64,000 nt of DNA from JANMDU01 sp031375105. GTDB lineage: Bacteria; Pseudomonadota; Gammaproteobacteria; Burkholderiales; Burkholderiaceae_C. A program made the position numbers and the translations under genes. The notes beneath the pieces were generated by a model that had not been told where the DNA came from, searched no databases, and saw only the letters and a program-made list of their open reading frames with translations. Of this stretch, positions 54,113 to 61,364 are shown piece by piece (within the stretch, counting starts at the first letter, position 1; every line of letters starts with the position of its first letter). The stretch lies in assembly GCA_031375105.1 (NCBI GenBank), contig JANMHJ010000071.1:62001-126000 (forward strand), read 5' to 3'.

Positions 54113-55456
54113 ATGCGAACGTATTTGACTGCCCAAAGCACGCCGCATCGACTTAGCGAACTGACTACTTCAAACGCGCAAGTCGACTCGCATGGTCTTC
54201 CTTCGGTTTGGATCGATCCAGCAAAGTACTTCCAAACCATCGAGGGGTTTGGCGGTGCGTTCACCGAGGCTGCCGCAGCAAATTGGCTCGCGCTAGGTGA
54301 ATTGAAACGCCAAGAGCTGATCGACAGCTACTTCAATTTGAATGATGGGCATGGCTACTCGCTTTGCCGCGTTCACATGAATAGCTGTGACTTCAGCTTA
54401 GGTAACTACGCCCATGTTGAACAGCCCGGTGATATGCGCTTGGAAAGCTTCAATATTGAGCGCGATCGACAGGCTTTGATTCCGTTCATCCTCGCAGCGC
54501 AGCGAGCCGCCAAACAACAGATCAAGCTTCTAGCGTCTCCTTGGAGTCCACCGGCATGGATGAAGAGTAATGGGCAAATGAACCATGGCGGCAAGTTGCT
54601 TCCTCAATACAGGCAAGCTTGGGCGAGTTGTTATGTGAAGTTCATTCAAGCCTATGAGGCCATGGGAATCCCGATATGGGGGGTATCCGTTCAGAACGAA
54701 CCGGCCGCTACCCAAAGTTGGGACTCATGCATTTACTCCGCGCAGGAAGAACGCGATTTCGTACGAAATTGGCTGGGGCCTGCTCTGCATGCTGCCAGTT
54801 TGGAACACATTCGAATCATCATTTGGGATCACAATCGCGACTTGCTGGTGGAGCGGGCGGCAGTTATGTATGACGACCCTGAAGCGTCAAAATACGTCTG
54901 GGGCACTGGCTTTCATTGGTACGGTGAAGATCATTTCGACCATTTACAGCTGCACCATGATGCATGGCCTGAGAAGAAACTGCTCTTTACGGAAGGCTGC
55001 CAAGAGGGCGGCAGCCATCGCGGCTCTTGGGCCCTAGGCGAACGCTACGCTCGCTCGATGATCAATGATCTCAATCGCTGGACAGTAGGTTGGATTGATT
55101 GGAACTTGGCTCTGAACCTAGAAGGCGGGCCAAATCACGTGAACAATCTTTGCAGCGCCCCTATACTTATAGACGGGGGAAATGATAGCTTCGAGCTTCA
55201 AAGCTCGTATTTTTACATTGGGCACTTCTCGCGCTTTGTTAAGCCCGGAGCCAAGCGCATCTTATGTGCTGCCACCAAGGCAGCACTTGAGTGCACCGCA
55301 TTCATCAACCCCGACGGTGATGTGGTGATCGTGGTGATGAATCGATTAGATAGTGATCAAACGTTTCAGATTCAAATGACTGGCGCAGCGTACCCGGTGG
55401 AGCTGCCCGCACACTCTATCGCCACTTATCTATTTGATGCTCCACGCGGTAACTAG
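54113..55456 (+). CDS. GH30 glucanase/glucosidase, cytoplasmic
   Basis: 447 aa, no signal peptide. EGFGGAFTEAAAANW, catalytic acid Glu196 in VQNEPAAT and nucleophile Glu294 in LLFTEGCQ. GH30 includes beta-1,6-glucanases and beta-glucosidases; laminarin has beta-1,6 branches, so a debranching role is plausible. GGAG precedes ATG 54113. Its stop TAG overlaps that of the opposing GH17 gene: both use the palindrome CTAG at 55453-55456. Confidence 0.88.
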   Translation: MRTYLTAQSTPHRLSELTTSNAQVDSHGLPSVWIDPAKYFQTIEGFGGAFTEAAAANWLALGELKRQELIDSYFNLNDGHGYSLCRVHMNSCDFSLGNYAHVEQPGDMRLESFNIERDRQALIPFILAAQRAAKQQIKLLASPWSPPAWMKSNGQMNHGGKLLPQYRQAWASCYVKFIQAYEAMGIPIWGVSVQNEPAATQSWDSCIYSAQEERDFVRNWLGPALHAASLEHIRIIIWDHNRDLLVERAAVMYDDPEASKYVWGTGFHWYGEDHFDHLQLHHDAWPEKKLLFTEGCQEGGSHRGSWALGERYARSMINDLNRWTVGWIDWNLALNLEGGPNHVNNLCSAPILIDGGNDSFELQSSYFYIGHFSRFVKPGAKRILCAATKAALECTAFINPDGDVVIVVMNRLDSDQTFQIQMTGAAYPVELPAHSIATYLFDAPRGN

Positions 55457-56448
55457 CCGTTTGTAGCCATCGCGTACAACTCAGCACAAACCGGCTTGGG
55501 TTGTCGATCAACCGTGTAGATCCCCCAATGCTTTTCGGGCTCAAGCGGGTCAGGTGAGCCCTTCCAAGGTTCGTCAAATGCCTCGAACAAAAACACTGCA
55601 ATGCCTGCGCTGCGCGACCACTCCATCAATTGCTCACAATAGATGAGTTGCGAGGCTTCGTTGGCGTAATGGGCCGGCATACCTCTTCCATTGGATCGAG
55701 TTGCCCAACCCGCCTCGGATATCACTATCGGTTTGCCGGGATGGGCGCGTGTGACCGCTTCGATATTACTGATTGTGTAATCCAACGCATCGTTGACAGA
55801 CTTGTATTCCCAAAGGGGATAGGTATGGATCGAAAGAAAGTCGAGCTCAGGTACGAGCGGACTAAGTTTTTCGACCCACGGAACGTAGTTTTCGCAGAAA
55901 GTGATCGGTTGCTTTAATCGTTGTTTCACAAAGCGAATGTGCTTGACCATGCTTTCAATGGGAACCAAATGATCCGTCCACTCTACAGTGGCTTCATTGC
56001 CGACAGCAACAGCACACACGATATCGCTGTATTCATCACTCAATTGCACCAAGCGCTCGAGTTCGCGTTGATTCGCCTCGAGGTTTAGTTGGATCTGCGC
56101 ATCCGTGAGCTTGGCACCCCATGGGCAATTCGGATTGGACACTTCGCCAGCCAAGTAAGCACCCAGCATGATTTTGAAGTTGAGCGCATCTTGCCTGATC
56201 ACCTCTAGCACCCGCACTGCATGTTCGCTGCAATCGTAGAGGCGAAGATACCGCCACTGGCCGACCAGCAGCGCCAGGTCTTCGCGAATTTCGGAATGGC
56301 TAGGGAAAATTTCTTCGCCTGGGCTCTGCCCCCAGCGATAACCAGAATAGCAAATGGCATTTCCGTTTGGAAAATAGTTCATAAAGTTTGTATGTGTCGA
56401 GAGTGATACGAGGCGAACGGCTTCAGTACTTGAGATGTGCCTGGGCAT
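55453..56448 (-). CDS. GH17 beta-1,3-glucanase-like protein, cytoplasmic (distal)
   Basis: 331 aa, using ATG 56448, which overlaps the preceding GH17 gene by 26 nt; MNYFPNG at 56382 is another possible start. Acid/base Glu152 in AVGNEATVEW, nucleophile Glu245 in VISEAGWATRS. It lacks a signal peptide in any reading of the N-terminus. Last gene of the minus-strand GH1-GH16-GH17-GH17 unit. Confidence 0.82.
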   Translation of the reverse strand: MPRHISSTEAVRLVSLSTHTNFMNYFPNGNAICYSGYRWGQSPGEEIFPSHSEIREDLALLVGQWRYLRLYDCSEHAVRVLEVIRQDALNFKIMLGAYLAGEVSNPNCPWGAKLTDAQIQLNLEANQRELERLVQLSDEYSDIVCAVAVGNEATVEWTDHLVPIESMVKHIRFVKQRLKQPITFCENYVPWVEKLSPLVPELDFLSIHTYPLWEYKSVNDALDYTISNIEAVTRAHPGKPIVISEAGWATRSNGRGMPAHYANEASQLIYCEQLMEWSRSAGIAVFLFEAFDEPWKGSPDPLEPEKHWGIYTVDRQPKPVCAELYAMATNG

Positions 56449-57400
56449 CCCACAAGCCCCAGTAAGCACCGACATCTCCTTCCGCCCCTACCTTCCACGC
56501 TTCATCGAATGCAGAGAAGTAAAACAAATCGATCCCTGCTGCTTCGGCCCATCGACAGCTGTCGATGAAATAGGCCATTGCACCTTCAGCTGACGGGTTC
56601 GCGCCATGGAATGGCGAGCCTTTATCTGGCCACCCAGTCTCGCTGATCACAACAGGCTTACCCTGCGCGACAGCTAGAGTTCGCTGCACCATACTTTGCA
56701 TATAGGCAATTGCTCCTTCGCGAGCACATCCCTCCCAAAACGGATAGCAATTTGCAAAGATCACATCGCATGCTGCAGTGATACGAGGATGTTTTTCAAA
56801 CAAGTAATACGCGTCCACATAGCCCACCTCAACGCCGGGTAGAGCTTGCTTGACGCGATGGATGTAGCTCAATAACTTGTCCTCATCCATATCTTCTCGC
56901 AACAGTACTTCGTTGCCGACAGCAATTCGATCCGCGTGCCCTGCTTTGCCAACCGCGATGACTGCTTCAATTTCTTGCTCATTGATCGCTTCATCCGTGC
57001 CTAACCACGCGCCAACCAGAGTCTTCAACCCGAGTTGATGTCCTATCGCGGGCATGAGCTCATTACCTTTGCAACACGAGAATGTGCGAATCCATTTGAC
57101 ATGCGGTGCAATCACCGCCATTCGCTCTAAGATTTGGGCGGCTTCTACCACTGAGTCTGGTCCTTGACCGTCAAGATAGGGACTAAAGCAAAGGCCGTGT
57201 ATTTTCCCATTCAGAGTGCGATGGACTTCATTGCACAAAGCGCTCGTCGCCGAAGACGACGCTTGACTGCCCAGTTGCCTCCCAACGGGAGTCCACACTA
57301 CATCGGAGAGATTGTGGAATGGTGTTCCAGCCAGCGATGAGCTATCGCCACGAAGAAGATCCATCTTTTCTCTTGACAAACTTACTTGTGGTATTGACAT
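56423..57400 (-). CDS. GH17 beta-1,3-glucanase-like protein, cytoplasmic
   Basis: 325 aa. The first about 60 residues are unlike other GH17 proteins; the barrel follows from KIHGLCFSPYLDGQG. Acid/base Glu164 in AVGNEVLL and nucleophile Glu254 in VISETGWP. No signal peptide; an in-frame stop lies just upstream of the only ATG. AAGAAAGG is a good ribosome site. It differs clearly from the other cytoplasmic GH17, so it is an old paralog. Confidence 0.86.
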   Translation of the reverse strand: MSIPQVSLSREKMDLLRGDSSSLAGTPFHNLSDVVWTPVGRQLGSQASSSATSALCNEVHRTLNGKIHGLCFSPYLDGQGPDSVVEAAQILERMAVIAPHVKWIRTFSCCKGNELMPAIGHQLGLKTLVGAWLGTDEAINEQEIEAVIAVGKAGHADRIAVGNEVLLREDMDEDKLLSYIHRVKQALPGVEVGYVDAYYLFEKHPRITAACDVIFANCYPFWEGCAREGAIAYMQSMVQRTLAVAQGKPVVISETGWPDKGSPFHGANPSAEGAMAYFIDSCRWAEAAGIDLFYFSAFDEAWKVGAEGDVGAYWGLWDAQAHLKY

Positions 57401-57492
57401 GAGTATGACCTTTCTTTTTTAAATACATGCAACTTGCTTCACGTCTATCGATAAGCATTTTTCGACAGGGATAATTGCAGATCACTAACAAC

Positions 57493-58392
57493 TTACTTCT
57501 TGCGGCTGTAAGGTATCTTTCCCTTGCTGCGGGGAACTAACTCGTCATAGCCTGCGACCTTGTCGTAAACGCGGACGTAATCGACTAACATCTGAGCGGG
57601 AAAGCTCGTTTGTGTATTAGGGTGACCAGGGAAATTTCCCCCTACGGCCACGTTCATCACAATATAGAATTCTTGGTCGAAAGGCGAGGGCCACGGATTG
57701 ATGTCGCTTTCATTCCTGGGTAGCAGGCCTCCCTTGGCGTTGCGAAGCGAAGAGCTCCACCAGAATGATTGTGTCGCCCAGTGCTGGTCATCGACGAACC
57801 ATTTGATCTCGCCGGGCGTCCACTCAACCGAATAGACATGCCAGTCAGCGACTGTGCTCTGATTGTCCAAAGTGTGTGTGTGAGTTACCAGCTCTCGCTT
57901 GGGGAAACCAGAACCAAAGTGAATTGACCCCAAAACTTGCGTAGGGATCTCTCCGACGATCTCCATGACATCGATTTCACCAGATGCCGCCCAACCACCG
58001 TACTTTTCATGAAGAGGCAACATCCACAGCGCTGGCCAAAGGCCCTTTCCATGCGGGATCTTCGCGCGAAATTCGAAGCGACCATAGCGCTTGGCAAACA
58101 AGGGTGTGCCATCTTTTTTGCGTGTCTTGAGGCGCGCTGAGGTGTAGCCACAACCGTGCAGCGACTCCTTGACTGCACTGATGGTGAGCACACTATCCGT
58201 CAGCGAAACGTTGGGAGAACGGTCGGTGTAATACTGCAATTCCTCATTACCCCATCCGGGAATCCAGGTATGGCTCTGATAATCAAAGAAGCCATTTCCG
58301 ATATCAAAGTCCCATTTATTGGGATCCACGACGCTGCCATCAAATTCATCAGCCCAAACTAGTTTCCATCCAGGTCTTTTCTTGGACTTCAT
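57493..58392 (-). CDS. GH16 beta-1,3-glucanase-like protein, cytoplasmic
   Basis: 299 aa. GH16 motif GEIDVMEIVGE gives nucleophile Glu139, Asp141 and acid/base Glu144. Starts MKSKKRPGWKLVWADEFDG, with an in-frame TGA two codons upstream of the ATG region, so no signal peptide can be gained by extension. C-terminus is basic (KGKIPYSRKK). An endo-glucanase in the cytoplasm is unusual. Confidence 0.88.
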   Translation of the reverse strand: MKSKKRPGWKLVWADEFDGSVVDPNKWDFDIGNGFFDYQSHTWIPGWGNEELQYYTDRSPNVSLTDSVLTISAVKESLHGCGYTSARLKTRKKDGTPLFAKRYGRFEFRAKIPHGKGLWPALWMLPLHEKYGGWAASGEIDVMEIVGEIPTQVLGSIHFGSGFPKRELVTHTHTLDNQSTVADWHVYSVEWTPGEIKWFVDDQHWATQSFWWSSSLRNAKGGLLPRNESDINPWPSPFDQEFYIVMNVAVGGNFPGHPNTQTSFPAQMLVDYVRVYDKVAGYDELVPRSKGKIPYSRKK

Positions 58393-58497
58393 TTCGATTC
58401 ATCTTTCAAGTAACGGACACCCGCGGATTTAGACAGACTGGACATCCTGCATCTCATGCCATTGAATCGCCTCGTTAATTTGTGCATCTGAAACTCC

Positions 58498-59898
58498 CTA
58501 TGTCTCCAAGACTGCTAGGCGTTCTTGCGTTATACCCTCGAGTAGATGTCTTTTCTCGACACCGGTTGCAAGGGTAGCGAGAAAGCCTTGATACCACATA
58601 GCGCTACTCTTGAGCGTCCGCTTTTGTGTTTCATAGTCAACATGCACGATGCCAAATCGCTTTTCATAACCCGAAGCCCATTCGAAGTTATCAAGCAAAC
58701 TCCAAACCATGTAGCCACCCATTCGGACACCTCGCCGCATTGCGTCAGCCACCGCCGCGATATGTTGTGCGATGTAAGCGGTGCGGTCGTGATCCTTGAC
58801 TTGTCCGTTGGATAAAGTGTCTTTGAATGCGCCGCCGTTCTCCGTGACGAACAGAGGCGGCACATCGTAGTCGCGATCTAAGCGAAGTAGTAACTCCGTT
58901 AAGCCTTCGGGATAGACTTCCCAACCCATATCAGTGACGTCACGTCCGCTGCTATGCACATCCCAAGGCCCCTTCGCGCTGACGACGGAGCGAGAATAGT
59001 AGTTCAGACCGAGAAAGTCCATCGCTTCCGAAATGACCGCCATGTCCCCAGCCAAAACCTTTGGTGCATCTTTTCCAAGGAACTGAAGGACGTCTTCTGG
59101 GTATCCTTTACCGAACAATGGATCCATGTACCACCTCACGAGCCGTCCGTCCTCCAGCTTCGCCTTGTCAATGTCAGCCTGCTCATCAGTCGCGGGATGC
59201 ATGGGTGACAAATTGAGTACGATACCCAAGTCACTTGGCACACCATCTGCGCGCAAGGCCTGCATCGCCATGCCATGGCTCAGCAACAGATGATGGGATG
59301 CCTGCATCGCGGCTGCTTGATCTTTAAGGCCCGGCGCAAAAATGCCTTGCTCATATCCAAGCGTTGAAATGACCCAAGGCTCGTTGTGGGTGGTGATGGA
59401 TTTGACGCGATCACACAGGCGACGGCCCACTTCTCTTGCATAGTCCACGAAACGATGCGTCGTATCCCGATTCACCCAGCCGCCGAGTTGCTGCAATTCA
59501 TCGGGCAAATCCCAATGATTGAGTGTGAGATAAGGTTGCACGCCACGCTCCAGCAGACCGTCTATCAATCGATCATAGAAAGCCAGACCCTTTTCATTCC
59601 AAGCACCCATACCCCGTGGTTGAATGCGAGGCCACGAGACCGAGAAGCGATAGGCATTCACGCCCAAACCTGCAATGATGTCCAAATCGGATTGCCACCG
59701 ATGGTAGTGATCACATGCGGTATCGCCGTTGCTGGCATCGGCTATCGCACCAGGCTTTCTACAGAAAGTATCCCATGTAGACAGCCCTTTACCGTCTAAA
59801 GACGCGGCGCCTTCGATCTGGAAGGCGCTGGTCGCCACTCCCCACACAAAGTCTGACGGGAAACTATCGCGATCTAAATTGGGTTGAGTAAAACTCAT
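58498..59898 (-). CDS. GH1 beta-glucosidase
   Basis: 466 aa. Acid/base Glu173 in THNEPWV and nucleophile Glu353 in VTENGGAF; N-terminal FPSDFVWGVATSAFQIEGA is family-typical. No signal peptide. Releases glucose from beta-glucan oligosaccharides. First gene of the unit whose operator is at 60073-60086. Confidence 0.95.
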   Translation of the reverse strand: MSFTQPNLDRDSFPSDFVWGVATSAFQIEGAASLDGKGLSTWDTFCRKPGAIADASNGDTACDHYHRWQSDLDIIAGLGVNAYRFSVSWPRIQPRGMGAWNEKGLAFYDRLIDGLLERGVQPYLTLNHWDLPDELQQLGGWVNRDTTHRFVDYAREVGRRLCDRVKSITTHNEPWVISTLGYEQGIFAPGLKDQAAAMQASHHLLLSHGMAMQALRADGVPSDLGIVLNLSPMHPATDEQADIDKAKLEDGRLVRWYMDPLFGKGYPEDVLQFLGKDAPKVLAGDMAVISEAMDFLGLNYYSRSVVSAKGPWDVHSSGRDVTDMGWEVYPEGLTELLLRLDRDYDVPPLFVTENGGAFKDTLSNGQVKDHDRTAYIAQHIAAVADAMRRGVRMGGYMVWSLLDNFEWASGYEKRFGIVHVDYETQKRTLKSSAMWYQGFLATLATGVEKRHLLEGITQERLAVLET

Positions 59899-60072
59899 GG
59901 ATTGCTATTTTTCTGTAATTTCTAAAACCGCGACTTACTGCGATGACCTGCGTAGAAAACCTTCACTCAGAATCTTGCCTTGCTACACATGGATGTTTAT
60001 ATACTTTGCGCTAGTCAATAAGACCCGAAAACAGGCCCTTCAATAGCGAAATGCGATGCACGCTCTTGATTT

Positions 60073-60086
60073 TGAAAGCGCTTTCA
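60073..60086. promoter_or_regulatory. LacI-family operator 4
   Basis: TGAAAGCGCTTTCA, 175 nt upstream of the GH1 start, between GH1 and lacI. Confidence 0.9.
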
Positions 60087-60168
60087 TAGAATTCTATACT
60101 GGGATGAGTCGGTTTTTACTAGGGTAATCCCGCGAGTTATTGCCAGAAGGCTGGCAAATCGTCGACGC

Positions 60169-61191
60169 TCAGGCGGGCGCTTTGGCCGGGCCAGTTGAGC
60201 CGCGCACGATGAGTTGCGGAGATGGCAGTTGAATGGTGGGTCTTTCACCTGCCAGAAGCAGCAAAATGGCTCGTGCAGCTATCGTCCCAATGTCATATGC
60301 TGGTTGGCGCACTGTAGTGAGAGGCGGCAATGCGAAATTGGACGTAGGCAAATCATCGAACCCAACCAGTGACACGTCCTCAGGCACCCGAAGTGCGCGC
60401 ATTTGCAATCCGTGCGCAGCGCCGATGGCCATCTGATCGTTGGTAGCAAAGATTGCGGAAAACTTCTGCTTTGCTGAGGATAAGGCCGCGACGGCTTCTA
60501 AACCGCTGGCTTCGTCATATCGCCCCGTCACAACAAGTTCTTGGCGAAATGGGACGCGCGCGGACTCAAGGGCGGACTGGTATCCCCGTAACCTTTGCAC
60601 AGCATCGGGGTGGTCGGCATCACCAGCGATGAATGCGATGCGCTTGTGTCCCAAGTTGAGGAGATGCTGCGTCGCAAGCCTCGCTCCATCATGATTGTCA
60701 AAGTTCAAGGAGTAGAGACCAGGAGCTTTCAAGGTTCGCCCCGTCACAACGACGGGAACTCGCTTGGCGCAGGCCTTGAGAGCCGCATCAGACAGACGTC
60801 CGGTCAAGACAATGATGCCATCGACGCGCCTAGACAGCAGGATATCGATGCAGCGAGATTCGTAGAATGCATTCCAGTGACCACTTACAAATAGAGGGCT
60901 GTATCCCAACGGATCTAACGCATCTTCCACCCCCCTGAGTGCGACGCCATAAAAAGGGCTATCGATGGCCTGCGTGACCACGCCGATACTCATGGTGCGG
61001 CCGCCGGCCAAGCCTCTCGCGATGGGATTCGGTACAAATCCGAGCTTGGCAATCGCAGCCTCCACCGCGTGTTTTTTGGCATCGCTGACTATAGCCGTGC
61101 CATTCAGTATTCGCGAAATAGTACTGGCTGATACGCCGGCCTCGCGAGCCACCATCGCAATGTTGACTGGCAATTTTGATGCGGTTTTCAT
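60169..61191 (-). CDS. LacI-family regulator of the beta-glucan locus
   Basis: 340 aa from ATG 61191. HTH with VNIAMVAREAGVSASTISRI and hinge region LGFVPNPIARGLAGG; the periplasmic-binding-protein-like effector domain follows (IGVVTQAIDSPFYG, VGFDDLPTSNFALPPL). It almost certainly binds TGAAAGCGCTTTCA, present four times in the locus and absent between lacI and its divergent neighbour. The inducer is probably a beta-glucan oligosaccharide or glucose-derived sugar. Earlier starts to 61266 add unlike residues. Confidence 0.9.
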   Translation of the reverse strand: MKTASKLPVNIAMVAREAGVSASTISRILNGTAIVSDAKKHAVEAAIAKLGFVPNPIARGLAGGRTMSIGVVTQAIDSPFYGVALRGVEDALDPLGYSPLFVSGHWNAFYESRCIDILLSRRVDGIIVLTGRLSDAALKACAKRVPVVVTGRTLKAPGLYSLNFDNHDGARLATQHLLNLGHKRIAFIAGDADHPDAVQRLRGYQSALESARVPFRQELVVTGRYDEASGLEAVAALSSAKQKFSAIFATNDQMAIGAAHGLQMRALRVPEDVSLVGFDDLPTSNFALPPLTTVRQPAYDIGTIAARAILLLLAGERPTIQLPSPQLIVRGSTGPAKAPA

Positions 61192-61364
61192 CTTATTCAA
61201 ACTATCCTCAATGGATTCGGGTATTGCTTTTTCCATCTCACCTGCATAGTATGCCTCACCCGCCACATGAGATCGCCCAAGAAAGATTACTTAGCTATGC
61301 CACCCCTTTCCCAAGTCCTTCGCTACGAATTTTGCAACGTCATGCGACACGCCGGAGAAGCAAT

